Source: JAICLK01 sp963742655 (GTDB lineage: Bacteria > Patescibacteriota > Saccharimonadia > Saccharimonadales > UBA4665). Taken from it: a DNA stretch of 64,000 nucleotides. The stretch is from assembly GCA_963742655.1 (NCBI GenBank), contig CAVUMM010000005.1, positions 124,001-188,000 of the forward strand, in the 5' to 3' direction. The notes below the pieces were generated by a model that saw only the letters and a program-made list of their open reading frames with translations, was not told the DNA's origin and made no database searches. Shown here piece after piece: positions 11,071 to 21,877 of this stretch; position 1 is the first letter of the stretch, and each line of letters opens with the position of its first letter. A program made the position numbers and the translations under genes.

Positions 11071-13649
11071 CTACTTTGACTTCTTCGGAGCTTTTTCAGC
11101 AGATTTTGATTCGGCAATCTGAGACTTCTTCTTCCTCATATTCATCTTCTTCGACCTTATCTACAAGTGCCAGCGAAACGACTTCGTCGCCATCGTTCAG
11201 CCGCATGATACGCACGCCTTGTGTGGCCCGCCCAAGTGCCGGGATATTCTTCAATGCCCAGTCGGATAGTCTGTCCTTGGCTGGAAATGATAATGACTTC
11301 CTGCCCGTCATCTTCGCTCAGTGTCTTAACGCCGATCAGATCACCGGTCTTGCTATTTACGACAGCCGAACGGATGCCCACGCCACCGCGTGCATGCGGC
11401 GTAAACTGCGCTACTTTGGTACGTTTGCCATAGCCGATACTTGCTGATGACGAAAATACTCGAGCCTTCTTCGACGATGTCCATACCGATTACACGGTCA
11501 CCACTGCGTAATCGGATTCCGCGAACACCGCGTGATACGCGTCCCATCGGCCGGGCATCTTTTTCATGGAAGCGGATCGCCTGACCCTGCGATGTCGAAA
11601 TCAGAACTTCGTTATCGCCGTTCGTCATGCGGATCCATTTCAGTTCGTCGCCGTCGTCCAGGTTTATCGCGATCAGGCCGCTGCTGCGGACATTCTGGTA
11701 CTGTTCAAACGGCGTTTTCTTGACGACGCCGCGCACGGTACACATGAATCAGGTTCGCGGCATCGTTACTCTTACTGACGTTGATTACAGAACTTACAGT
11801 TTCTTCTGGCTGCAGCTGCAACAGATTCACTAACGCGATACCTTTTGCGTTCAGGCCGACAGCAGGTACTTCGTACGTCTTCATGCGGAATACACGGCCT
11901 TTGTTCGTGAAGAATAGCAGGAAGTCGTGCGTGCTGGCGTTGACAACATGTTCGATCACATCTTCTTCGCGCGTAACCATGCCGCGCCGGCCTTTGCCGC
12001 CTCGACCCTGCTTTTTATATTCGGCAATCTGAGCTGCGCTTAATGTAGTTTGCCGATGTTAGTGTCACGACGACTTGTTCGTCCGGCATCAAATCTTCAT
12101 CGCTCAATTTGCCGAGTTCCTGAGGTACTATCTTGGTGCGGCGCTCGTCGCCGTACTGTTTTTTAAGCTCCAGCAATTCATCTTTAATTATTTTCAATAT
12201 CTTCTTTTCGTCAGCCAAAATAGCTTCTAGCTCGGCAATAAGTTTGATCAGTTCGGCCAGTTCGTCTTCGATCTTCTTTGCGCTCAAGACCAGCCAAGCG
12301 TGCGCAGTTGCATGGCCAAAATGGCCCTAGCTTGGATTTCGCTCAGGTTGAACTTGCTTCATTAAGCTTGACCTGCGCTTCTTCAGTCGTTTCGCTAGGC
12401 ACGAATTGTCTTAATCACTTCGTCGATATGATCAAGCGCGATCTTGAGACCTTCCAAAATATGAGCGCGTTCTTTAGCCTTGCGCAGCTCGTATTCAGTG
12501 CGTCGTCGCACCACAATGCGCCGATGTTTAATGTGCTCCCCAATAATGTCCTGGAGGCCCAGTACGCGCGGCTGAATGCCATCCACAAGCGCCATCATGT
12601 TGAAGTGGAAGCCGTCTGCAGCGGCGTCAGTTTATAAAGCTGGTTAAGCAGCTTCTTCGGGATAGGCGTCTTTTTTAAGATCGATAACAATCCGCACGTT
12701 TCCGCGGGCGCTTTCGTCGCGAAGGTCGGAAATTCCGCCGACTTTCTTTTCTTTGACCAGGTCGGCAATCTTAATTACCAGGCTTTCTTTGTTGAGCGCA
12801 TACGGTATTTCGGTGATGATGATCTGATGTCGACCTTTGCTGCCTTCCACGACTTCCGCGACACCGCGTACCACAACACCGCCGCGGCCGGTCGCGTAGG
12901 CCGTGCGCAGCGATTCTTTGCCGTAAACACCACACCGCCGGTCGGAAAATCGGGACCTTTGATGTATTGCAGAAGATCGTCGAGCGTAGGCATCCTCGTG
13001 ATCGATCTGATGATACGGTCGCATCAATTAGCTCACTCAAATTATGCGGCGGGATGTTGGTGGCCATGCCGACGGCAATGCCGAGTTGACCGTTCAGGAG
13101 CAGATTTGGCAGTTTGCCTGGCAAGACCGATCGGTTCCTGGGTGGTGCCGTCGTAGTTGTCACGAAATTCTACCGTTTCTTTGTCGATATCAGCCAATAA
13201 CTCATCGGCTACGCGCGCCATTTTGGCTTCGGTATAACGCATAGCAGCCGGCGGGTCACCGTCCATCGAGCCAAAGTTACCCTGACCGTTAATGAGCATA
13301 TAGCGCATCGACCACGGCTGGGCCATACGAACCATAGCGTCATAGATTGCAGCGTCGCCGTGCGGGTGGTACTTACCCATCACCGCACCGACCACGTTGG
13401 CGCTTTTGCGGTGTCGCGCGCTGGAGCGCAAGCCGTCACTATTCATGCTATACAAAATGCGGCGATGAACAGGCTTCAGACCGTCGCGAACGTCAGGCAG
13501 CGCGCGTGTCAACAATTACGCTCATGGAGTAGCGGAGGTAGCTGTCCTCCATGACGTTCTCGACCGTACGCAACTCAAGCCGATCGCTTACTTTGACTCG
13601 GCTCTGGCTGGTTAATCTCAAGGTCTGGTGGAGTTAGTTCTTCTGCCAT
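11071..13649 (-). pseudogene. gyrA: DNA gyrase subunit A, reading frame broken by many apparent indels
   Basis: Starts MAEELTPPDLEI 1 nt after the gyrB stop and ends KAPKKSK. The N-terminal breakage-reunion domain (VRDGLKPVHRRILYSM, KYHPHGDAAIYD, AQPWSMRYMLINGQGNFGSMDGD, AMRYTEAKM) and the C-terminal beta-pinwheel are all present and well conserved, but spread over all three frames. I count at least 14 single-base shifts, for example near 13592, 13508, 13130, 13015, 12918, 12650, 12607, 12403, 12300, 12038, 11745, 11438, 11258 and 11118. Protein sequence on both sides of each shift is intact and gyrase is essential. Consensus errors are therefore far more likely than real decay. Confidence 0.85.
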
Positions 13650-13650
13650 T

Positions 13651-15639
13651 TTAAATATCCAGATCCTTCACAAATTTAGCATGCGTTTGAATAAAGTTTT
13701 TACGCAGCTCCACCTCTGTACCCATGAGCTTATTGAAGATAGCATCGGCCTTTTCGGCATCTTCGACCTTTACTTGAATCAGCACGCGCTTTTCCGGATC
13801 CATGGTCGTGTCGAACAGCTGCTCGGCATCCATTTCGCCCAAACCTTTGTAGCGCTTTTGCTCGATAAAACCGGCCTGTTTGTACCGCTCGTCCTCACTA
13901 GCTTAACTTTGGCGCCTTCTTTTTTGCGCTTCTCGATAGCTTTATCGAGCACCGCTTCCAGCTCGCCTTCGTCATATATAAAGACGCTGTTTTTGCGGCC
14001 CTGTTTTACTAGCTCGAATAGTGGCGGCTTTGCAAGATATACATGTCCGCCATCAATAACCGGCTTCATGAAGCGGAAAAAGAACGTCAGCAACAAGGTA
14101 CTGATGTGCGAGCCGTCGACATCGGCATCGGTCATAATAATGATGCGGTCATAGCGAAGGCCGCTGACATCAAACGACTCTTCGATTCCGACGCCCAAGA
14201 GCCTTAATGAGGCTCAGGATTTCATTGTTGGCCAGCATTTTGTCCAGACGGGCGCGCTCGACGTTCAGGACCTTACCGCGCAGCGGCAGGATCGCTTGCG
14301 TTTTGCTGTCGCGGCCGCTCTTGGCTGAACCGCCAGCCGAGTCGCCCTCTACTAAATAGATTTCTGAATTTTTCGGGTCTTTGGACGAACAATCAGCCAG
14401 CTTGCCCGGCATACTGGCGCCTTCGAGCACGCCTTTGCGAATAATATTGTCACGGGCGGCACGGGCGGCTTTTCGGGCTCGGGCGGCTAGCAGTGCTTTG
14501 CCGACAATTTTACGGGCAACCGCCGGGTGTTCTTCGAGATAATAACCGAAGTATTCGTTCAGCACTTGCTCAACGTAACCACGGACTTCGGGGTTGCCGA
14601 GCTTGTTCTTTGTCTGGCCCTCGAACTGCGGATCTGGCAATTTTACCAGGATGACGGATGTCAGACCTTCGCGGCAATCTTCGCCCGTCAGGTTTTCTTC
14701 TTTTTCTTTGAGTAAACTTGCCTTGCGAGCGTATTCGTTGATTACACGTGTTAATGCTGAGCGAAAACCAGTCAGGTGTGTACCGCCGTCAGGGTTCAAC
14801 ACGTTGTTCGCGAACGTTTTTATCGTTTCGCTGAAACTATCCGTGTATTGGCTGGCGATTTCAATTTGCGTGTCTTGGATTTGCTTATCGACATAAAAGA
14901 TATCTTCGTCAACGACTTCTTTGCCAACGTTCAGGTGACGTACATACGATTTAATACCACCCTCAAAATAAAAACCGTACCTTTTGCCCGATTTTTCGTC
15001 CTTAATTGACGTTCTAACGCCCTTGGTGAGATAAGCTTGATGACGCAAGCGGTCCAAAATCGTATCGTAATTAAAATTCGTCGTTTCAAAAATAGTTTCG
15101 TCGGGATAAAACGTAACTTCCGTGCCGGTGCGATCGCTCACGCCGATGGCTTGTAAAGAGGTTTTTGGCGCGCCTCGTTCGTATTCTTGGCGAAACGTTT
15201 TACCATTCTGATGGATGATTACCACTAATCGTGTGGACAATGCGTTCACCACACTGACTCCCACGCCGTGCAAACCGCCGGAAACCTTATAACCGCCGCC
15301 GCCGAATTTGCCGCCAGCGTGCAGTATCGTCAAAGCTGTTTCTACGCCGCTCTTCCCGGTTTTTGAGTTGCGGTCGGTTGGGATGCCGCGACCATTATCG
15401 GTGACGCGCACGCCGCCATCAGCTAATAATTCAACCGTAACTTCCGTAGCGTAACCGGCTAATGCCTCGTCGATGCCGTTATCGACAAGCTCCCACACAA
15501 GATGATGCAAACCTTCGCTGCCCGTACCACCAATATACATACCGGGACGCTTGCGCACCGGTTCAAGGCCTTCGAGCACTTGTATATGGTCAGCTGAGTA
15601 CGAATTATCTTTCATGCTGCTGTTTTTTTGTTTCGCCAC
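13651..15639 (-). pseudogene. gyrB: DNA gyrase subunit B, two apparent frameshifts
   Basis: About 660 residues when the shifts are repaired; GTG start. The GHKL ATPase domain (ELVDNGIDEA, DNGRGIPTD, GGLHGVGVSVVNALS) and the TOPRIM domain (EGDSAGGSAKSGRD, TDADVDGSHI) are intact. One extra G near 14203 (GGG for GG before GTCGG) and one shift near 13898 break the frame. The protein continues correctly in the other frames to FVKDLDI. With gyrA it forms the gyrase that introduces negative supercoils. Sequencing error is the likely cause of the breaks. Confidence 0.88.
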
Positions 15640-15741
15640 TATGAATAACCCTCTTCTGCTAAACTACTGTTACTTGACTAGCCCACTCTATGAATATTAT
15701 AGACGATTTTCCTACTAGAGACAATCTTGCGCGTATCATTT

Positions 15742-18700
15742 TCAGTCGGTGCTATGTTTTTGTTCGTCATCTTTCTGATGTAGTGTACCCTCTTGATCGA
15801 TAAATATAGTGTCTCCCGGGGTCAAGTGACCGCCGTCCGGTGGATTCAGTTTTTGATGCGGTTGATGATGATCGGAAGGATGGGTGCTATGACTTTCTGG
15901 CGGCTTTTGTTGCAAGTGTCCTTGATTACCTTGTTTCAGGTCGTTCGCAATCAATGTAACCTCGCGATCCTTCAAATCTTCGTTGGATGCAGCACTATTA
16001 TTGGCGGGTTTATTGGGCTGATATTGAATCGGCGCTTGCGACGTTGGCGGTGGTACTGCGGCAGTCGGCGCATTAGATGCGCCAAATGGAGAATTTAGCG
16101 GTCTGGCCGGCACTTTGCGTTTAGTCAACCATTCATCCAGGAATGAGGCCGATGGAGCCCTTGGCGGAGCCGCGGCCGGCATCCCGGGCATACCGGCAGG
16201 CGATCCAACTCCCATTGGCCGCTGAGCTGCAGCACCTTGTTGCGCTGGCCATGGCTGCGATGCACCGGCACCAAATCCGGAAGCTAAGCCGGATTGTGCT
16301 GACGGGGGTAGTTGTTTTGTTTCCATGCGCTTAAATATCTCAGACTCTACCGAGGCTTTCGGTCTGCCGAATTTCGCTGCCGACAGCTGCTTAAGCGCGG
16401 CTGCCAATTTTGCATTGGGCGTACCAAGTGTCGGCAATGTGGCCATACTGAATGGCCGTGTCGGTACACCCCCGATCATGGTTCGTACAATCGTATTGTA
16501 GTTCGGCAAACGTATTAGGTCCGTTTCTTCAAATGAAGGCCTGAAATATTTATAGAGTGATTCTGCGTCGCGATCACCCACACGAAATGCTACGGTCGTT
16601 CCGACATTTCCAAACACGGCGTCGCGGATTTCTTCGCTTAGCTGCGTCGTAAATTGGTTTGCAACGATCAGGTTCAGATGGTACTTACGAGCCTCGGACA
16701 TGATCGTCGCGAATGAGTCGGTCGAAAAGTTCTGGAACTCATCGACATACAGCGCGAAATCCTGGCGTTCGCTTTCCGGAACATCCGCCCGGCTCATAGC
16801 CGCAGCCTGGAACTTCATTACAAAGATCATTCCGAGCAACTGCATATTAAGTTGCCCTGTGCGACCTTTGCTCAAATTGACCAGCAGAATTTTTTTGTTG
16901 TCCATCACATCACGCAAATTGAATGAACTTTCGGTCTGGCCGATAATGTTTCGCATCATTGTATTAGACAAAAATGCGCCGAACTTACTGACGAACCAGC
17001 TAACTACTTCACCGAACTCATTGGAACGCTGCGATTGCGGCATTTCCTTTTGCCAAAACTCAATGACGCTCGGGTCCGTTACATGCTGCAGCTTTTGTTT
17101 TACATACTGCGGATCGCGGAAAAGTTTCGGAATATCGATGAACGTGCCACCATCGGGGTCGGCCATGATCGTAAGAGCGGCACTGCGGAACAAATGTTCG
17201 TAGCGCGGGCCCATAATTCCCTGGTGCTGCGGATCGTACAGTTTATACAGCATATTCAGCGCTTCTTGGATCAGGAAATCTTTTTGATCCGGATTCTCAA
17301 ATTCAAAAAGATTCAGGCCCATCGGGTAGTCCATATCGGCCGGGCAGAAATAAATCACGTCTTCGGTCCGTTCGCGCGGCACCATTGCCAGAAGTCTTTC
17401 GGCCGTGTCACCGTGCGGATCGACAAATGCAAATCCATTACCATCCAGCATGTCTTGCAGTGCCAAATTTTCAAGAAACGTGGACTTACCAGTACCCGTC
17501 TGTCCGACCGCATACATATGCCTTTGCCTGTCCGTAAGACCAAGCCGAATCGGCTTTTTGACGCCGCGAAAAATATTGTATCCAAGCAACAAGCCTTTTT
17601 CAGGAACGTTGCGAGGACCATCAACTTGCTTTGAGTCTTGGCGTTCAAGTTGCGATGTGGGAATGCTGCGCTGATCGGGAAAATGGAAGATTGTCGCGAG
17701 CTCAATCGAGTTTAGAATGTTGTCGTTTTCCCGTTGTGGGAAAAGTCGTAATATGTATGATGTCACTAGTTTGTCGACGCTCTTTGCAGGTACATATTTG
17801 AAACCGTTTCTTCCAGGGGCATCAAAGAGAGCGAATGCTGCTACGACATTACTGAGTATCGCTTGTGAACGTTGTGAGATATTCGACGATGAAACTATCC
17901 GAATTGTCACTTCGAAACCCGGGCTGCGAGTCTTATCATCAATCGCATTGATCACCGCCTGCTCCAAATCGGAAAGATCTTTTTTATCTCCGCCGGCATC
18001 CTTTTCGTCGGGCACTTTTACAAGCGCGGTAGCTATTAATCGTATCCAATGCAACACCTTGCTTAAGCTACTTTTATCGTCCTTGCCTTTACGCTTTTTG
18101 CTTGCGACTGTTTGGGCTTCTTTACGCCATGACGAATCAGCCGGTCGTATCAATATCTGAATACCTACCCCATCCTCTTTGCCTAAATTAGCCAGCGAGT
18201 TGAGTAATGCTTGCATAGCGTCACGTTTCAACTCCTGGAAGGTAGCAATGGGGTACGCAAACGATTCCTTTAGAACCAATTCACCACCAGAGGTACCGCT
18301 AATTTTGCCAACTGGATTGAACACATTATGGTCAGGAACTTCTTCTAACCTTGCCGACGGGTACGCGCTAACGAGCGCTTGCTTAACAACCTCCACCAAA
18401 CCGATCGGTACTGCCGTGTAAAAATACACAAACCCCTTGGCTCCGACTATTTCAAATGAAAAGTGGCGCTGACCATACAGCTTATGCTTCCAGCCTTTCT
18501 GAAACGTGCTGGCTATAATGTTATAAACAATCTGGGCTTTCGAGATTGTTTCTTCGATAACATCGCGGACATCACGTCCGTTCGCTTCGGTATCTTCGCT
18601 CGGCGGAGGCAGGTGGATAAGGAACGGCACCATTTTAAGCCCGCGTTCGTAACTTTTCTGCTCACGCGCGGCACGACGAGATTGCATTAGAAGCATCGGT

Positions 18701-18756
18701 ACGGTAACTGCCGCCGCAATCGCGATGAGGATGATGAAAAACAGAAGTATAGCCAC
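15742..18756 (-). CDS. Membrane-anchored VirD4/TraG-like ATPase (type IV secretion DNA-binding domain)
   Basis: 1004 residues. One N-terminal membrane helix (residues 2-24) is followed by a cytoplasmic region, a Walker A motif GQTGTGKST at 418-426 and a Walker B LYVDEFQNF around 669-677. The order and the DPHGDTAE and EARKYHLNLIVANQ segments fit the HerA/VirD4/TraG coupling-ATPase group. After about residue 820 the tail is low-complexity, rich in Pro, Ala, Gln and His. Such proteins pump DNA or couple it to a secretion channel. No other secretion gene is in the window, so export, uptake or chromosome handling remain open. It follows a small gene by 8 nt. Confidence 0.75.
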   Translation of the reverse strand: MAILLFFIILIAIAAAVTVPMLLMQSRRAAREQKSYERGLKMVPFLIHLPPPSEDTEANGRDVRDVIEETISKAQIVYNIIASTFQKGWKHKLYGQRHFSFEIVGAKGFVYFYTAVPIGLVEVVKQALVSAYPSARLEEVPDHNVFNPVGKISGTSGGELVLKESFAYPIATFQELKRDAMQALLNSLANLGKEDGVGIQILIRPADSSWRKEAQTVASKKRKGKDDKSSLSKVLHWIRLIATALVKVPDEKDAGGDKKDLSDLEQAVINAIDDKTRSPGFEVTIRIVSSSNISQRSQAILSNVVAAFALFDAPGRNGFKYVPAKSVDKLVTSYILRLFPQRENDNILNSIELATIFHFPDQRSIPTSQLERQDSKQVDGPRNVPEKGLLLGYNIFRGVKKPIRLGLTDRQRHMYAVGQTGTGKSTFLENLALQDMLDGNGFAFVDPHGDTAERLLAMVPRERTEDVIYFCPADMDYPMGLNLFEFENPDQKDFLIQEALNMLYKLYDPQHQGIMGPRYEHLFRSAALTIMADPDGGTFIDIPKLFRDPQYVKQKLQHVTDPSVIEFWQKEMPQSQRSNEFGEVVSWFVSKFGAFLSNTMMRNIIGQTESSFNLRDVMDNKKILLVNLSKGRTGQLNMQLLGMIFVMKFQAAAMSRADVPESERQDFALYVDEFQNFSTDSFATIMSEARKYHLNLIVANQFTTQLSEEIRDAVFGNVGTTVAFRVGDRDAESLYKYFRPSFEETDLIRLPNYNTIVRTMIGGVPTRPFSMATLPTLGTPNAKLAAALKQLSAAKFGRPKASVESEIFKRMETKQLPPSAQSGLASGFGAGASQPWPAQQGAAAQRPMGVGSPAGMPGMPAAAPPRAPSASFLDEWLTKRKVPARPLNSPFGASNAPTAAVPPPTSQAPIQYQPNKPANNSAASNEDLKDREVTLIANDLKQGNQGHLQQKPPESHSTHPSDHHQPHQKLNPPDGGHLTPGDTIFIDQEGTLHQKDDEQKHSTD

Positions 18757-18764
18757 CTCGATTA

Positions 18765-19184
18765 TTATCCTTCACTTATTTTAAGTTCTTTGCCGTATCG
18801 CCTTTTTAATAGTTCTGCTTTTACCTTGCTAAGTTCTTTGGCTTGTAAAAACGGATCAGAGCTTGTTTGTTGCACTATCGCTTTGGCTTTATCGATGCAC
18901 TCCTTTTCGATAGACATGTCATCATCGTCTGAAGATGTAACCCCGGCAGCGCTGCCCGTATCTTGCTGTGGAAGTGCTGCGTGTTGGCCCGTTCCCGAAG
19001 CTGACGTCGGATCGGGCAGCGTGTTTACCAGGGGCTGTCGGGAGCCCTGCTGTGATAGCGATTCTGTCATCATTGGCTTTCCTCCGTGTTGTGCGGACAT
19101 TCTGGCAGCTTCTACCGGCGATTTACTTGGAACGCCAGGCATATTCATATCCGGAACTGGCAGTCTGTCAACGTTTGGATTCAT
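18765..19184 (-). CDS. Hypothetical protein, disordered N-terminus and helical C-terminus
   Basis: 139 residues. The first 90 are Pro/Ser/Gln-rich and probably unstructured. The C-terminal 50 (ECIDKAKAIVQQTSSDPFLQAKELSKVKAELLKRRYGKELK) look like a two-helix module. It is 8 nt upstream of the VirD4-like ATPase gene and so probably co-transcribed. An accessory or adaptor role is only an inference. Confidence 0.6.
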   Translation of the reverse strand: MNPNVDRLPVPDMNMPGVPSKSPVEAARMSAQHGGKPMMTESLSQQGSRQPLVNTLPDPTSASGTGQHAALPQQDTGSAAGVTSSDDDDMSIEKECIDKAKAIVQQTSSDPFLQAKELSKVKAELLKRRYGKELKISEG

Positions 19185-19226
19185 CCTTAAATAGGATTAT
19201 AACAGTTTACAGCGAATGAGACGAGC

Positions 19227-19607
19227 CTAGTGCTTCGGTAAGTCGGCCGAAAACTTTCCAACGTAGAAATACGCTATAACGAATATTGTGGCCACAGTAA
19301 GAACATCTCTTAGTGAGAGCTGCCCGATTGACTGCAACAACAGCAATAATACAGGAAAACCAGTCGCGAGAGTCGCTACCAGTCTGGGACGAACGACATG
19401 AGAGCCAGTGACGGCCGAATCTTGGTCGCCCTTAATTATATCTAAAAAAGTTATGACGCTTAAATACAAAATAACTGCAACAAGTATGAATGGTATCATG
19501 AGCGCAATGGAAGGCAGTTGTTTTGGGTTGGTTACCGACAAATAAACACCCAACGCAACGCATAATGCGCAGACCTTAAGTATCCTTTGAACTGATAAAG
19601 CACGCAT
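19227..19607 (-). CDS. Small integral membrane protein, unknown function
   Basis: 126 residues with about four hydrophobic segments (around 10-25, 33-55, 75-93 and 100-118) and short charged loops. No family recognised. First gene of a probable unit with the two genes that follow on the minus strand. Its 5' region contains a structured element (19677-19797). Confidence 0.6.
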   Translation of the reverse strand: MRALSVQRILKVCALCVALGVYLSVTNPKQLPSIALMIPFILVAVILYLSVITFLDIIKGDQDSAVTGSHVVRPRLVATLATGFPVLLLLLQSIGQLSLRDVLTVATIFVIAYFYVGKFSADLPKH

Positions 19608-19676
19608 TCTTCGCCTATATCTTTCTGTTTACAACAAAGAAAGCCGCCCACCCTTTGCCGAGCGTGACAGCTTGTT

Positions 19677-19797
19677 TAAAATTCATGGAAGCCAGGCGAT
19701 AAATCCGCTCTTTTTAAAAAAATGTATAGCGTTTATCGCCGTGGCCTTGACTGACCGCTCTTGGCGCCGATAAGGCGTCACAGAGCGACGAATTTTA
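19677..19797. other. Palindromic three-way-junction element, candidate structured RNA
   Basis: Outer arms TAAAATTC/GAATTTTA enclose two long hairpins: AGGCGATAAAtcCGCT...AGCGtTTATCGCC and CGCTCTTGGCGCC...GGCGTCACAGAGCG. The fold reads equally on both strands. On the minus strand it would lie about 70 nt upstream of the start at 19607, in its 5' leader. I do not recognise a known RNA class. The remaining part of 19608-20254 is AT-rich and holds a candidate small RNA (20041-20115) and the comM promoter. Confidence 0.45.
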
Positions 19798-20005
19798 CCC
19801 CCACTATTATTTGTGGACGGCACTCAAATTGTAAGTTTTTGTTTTTGTACTTACGCTTTAGTAACATATCGTATTTTGAGCATTAAGTCAAGCTTAAGTT
19901 TATAATCGGCAATGCTTTGAAGGTGCATAAATCATTAAAAAGTGAGGCCTACTGCTTGTTAAATAAAAGTTATGCACAGTTTTTCAAATTTTTCTCGATT
20001 TTTTG

Positions 20006-20035
20006 TTGACAGGTATGCCGCTTATCCTCTACTAT
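20006..20035 (+). promoter_or_regulatory. Promoter of a candidate small RNA
   Basis: TTGACA, 18 bases, TACTAT. Two hairpins follow directly and no start codon with a ribosome site is nearby. Confidence 0.5.
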
Positions 20036-20040
20036 TACCG

Positions 20041-20115
20041 TAGCACTTGAATAAAAAAAGTGCTCAAAAACAAAAAACGTATCTGTTACAACGGCTTCTC
20101 GCAAGCCGTTGTTTC
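20041..20115 (+). ncRNA. Candidate small RNA with two hairpins
   Basis: It begins just after a good promoter. Hairpin 1 is AGCACTT/AAGTGCT (20042-20064). Hairpin 2 is ACAACGGCTT/AAGCCGTTGT followed by T residues (20088-20114), a plausible terminator. No family recognised. It could instead be an attenuator in the comM leader, since comM starts 140 nt further on. Confidence 0.35.
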
Positions 20116-20254
20116 ATAATATAGAGGAGCTTTCGCATTTCTGATTGGAACTCAAATTAAACACTATTCTTTACGTGTGAAAGTTGCCTGGTAACCTTGC
20201 TTGATGCAGCTTATGATTGCATTGTAGCAATATTCCTTTGTAAAATATCAGGTC

Positions 20255-21776
20255 ATGAGTGCTGCAGTGAAAAGTATTATCAGCTACGGCAATACCGGCA
20301 TTGCGATCGACATTCAATGTCATATATCAAGCGGCCTGCCAAGCATAGTGATTGTGGGGTTCGCAAATAAAACAGTCGACGAGTCAAAGGAACGACTGCG
20401 TGGTGCTTTTACAAATTCCCAACTTCAGCTCCCCGTAAACGTATCAGTATAAATCTTGCACCCGCCGATATACCGAAAGATGGCAGTAGCCTTGATCTGG
20501 CAATTGCGACTGCAATTTTAGCAAGTTGCGGTCAGGTGAAAAATATTCCCGATGAAACTCAAGCTATCATCGGTGAATTGGGGCTAGATGGTACTATCCG
20601 GCCAGTACGCGGAATCATCGGTAAAATCATCGCTGGGCGAACAAATGGCGTAAAAACATTCTACGTACCGGCAGAAAATCTTCAACAGGCGGAAATGGTG
20701 CCGCGCGTAGAAATCATCCCTCTGAAAAACCTGAGGGAACTATATTTACATCTGAACGATGTTTGTCCGCTGAAAGCTATTTCAACGGGTAATGGCATTT
20801 TTAACTCGATACCTGCCGCCGAAAAACCGCTCGGGATACCGAATTGAGCGATATAATAGGCCAAGCGCAGGCCAAACGGGCCTTAGAAATAGCCGCGGCA
20901 GGTGCACACAATATCCTGCTGAATGGACCGCCCGGCACGGGTAAAAGCATGCTTGCCAAAGCGCTTCCCGCACTTTTGCCCCATTTGAGCCACGAGGAAA
21001 TGCTCGAAGTGACACATTTACACAGTCTCACCAACAATAACTATGAGCAGATTATGACGACGCGTCCATTGCGCAGCCCGCACCATAGCGCAAGCAACGT
21101 GGCAATTATCGGTGGCGGCAACTCGGTGCGTCCGGGGGAAATTAGCTTAAGCCATCGTGGTGTCTTATTTTTTGATGAACTGCCTGAATTTCAACGGCAA
21201 ACTATCGAGGCATTACGCCAGCCGCTAGAAGATCGCACGGTTACGGTGTCAAGAGCCAAGGAAACTATTGAATACCCGGCAAATTTTTTGTTTGTAGCCA
21301 CTGCCAACCCCTGCCCTTGCGGCTACTTCGGCACCGCTAAGACGTGCGAATGTTCGCCGCATCGTATTCAACAGTACAGAAGGAAGATGTCGGGGCCACT
21401 TTTGGATCGAATTGATCTATTCGTGAATGTCCAGGAAGTTGAACATGAAAAGCTGCTGACCCAGAAACGCAACCCGCATGACGATGACGACGCCAGACAA
21501 CGCATCTTGAACGCTCGTCACTTGCAAACTGCTCGATACCAGAAAACGAAACTCAACTGTGATATGTCTAATCGCGAAATTACACAATTTTCAAAATTAT
21601 CCGCCGATGCTAAATCCATACTTGATATGGCCGCACAAAAACTCGATATATCGGCCCGTAGTTATATGCGGTCCATAAAGGTTGCGCGTACTATTGCAGA
21701 TTTAGAAAAATCAGAAGCGATCCTGCCGGCACATATCACCGAAACCCTGCAGTACAGACCCCATAAAGTCACCTAA
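20255..21776 (+). pseudogene. comM: ComM-like Mg-chelatase-type AAA ATPase, two apparent frameshifts
   Basis: Full family length (about 507 residues) after repair. The N-terminal ChlI-like domain begins MSAAVKSIISYG. The AAA domain has GPPGTGKSMLAKALPALLP and FFDELPEFQRQ, and the C-terminal domain is present. ComM is a helicase that drives branch migration during natural transformation. Breaks: one C missing in a C run near 20437 and one G missing in a G run near 20832, both typical homopolymer errors. The start has TAAAAT 8 nt upstream and little leader. Saccharibacteria have competence-type pili, so a working gene is expected. Confidence 0.8.
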
Positions 21777-21877
21777 GAAATTAGTGCCGGCTGTAAGAGA
21801 AAAATAGGCTATAACTTGACCCCTGTTGCTACGTCTGTTACAATTCTTTCGATAGTGCAAATAAGATATAGGAGAAC

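Noticed and set aside
11071..15639. Gyrase genes as true pseudogenes or programmed frameshifts
   Set aside because: Both subunits are essential, conserved protein continues across every break, and no slippery site with a following hairpin recurs at the breaks.
19970..19978. DnaA-box-like TTATGCACA in an AT-rich stretch, possible replication origin
   Set aside because: Only one good match; no cluster of boxes and no dnaA or dnaN nearby.
20118..20155. GAGGAG ribosome site followed by a short frame with ATT start
   Set aside because: Only seven codons long and without conserved features; probably chance.
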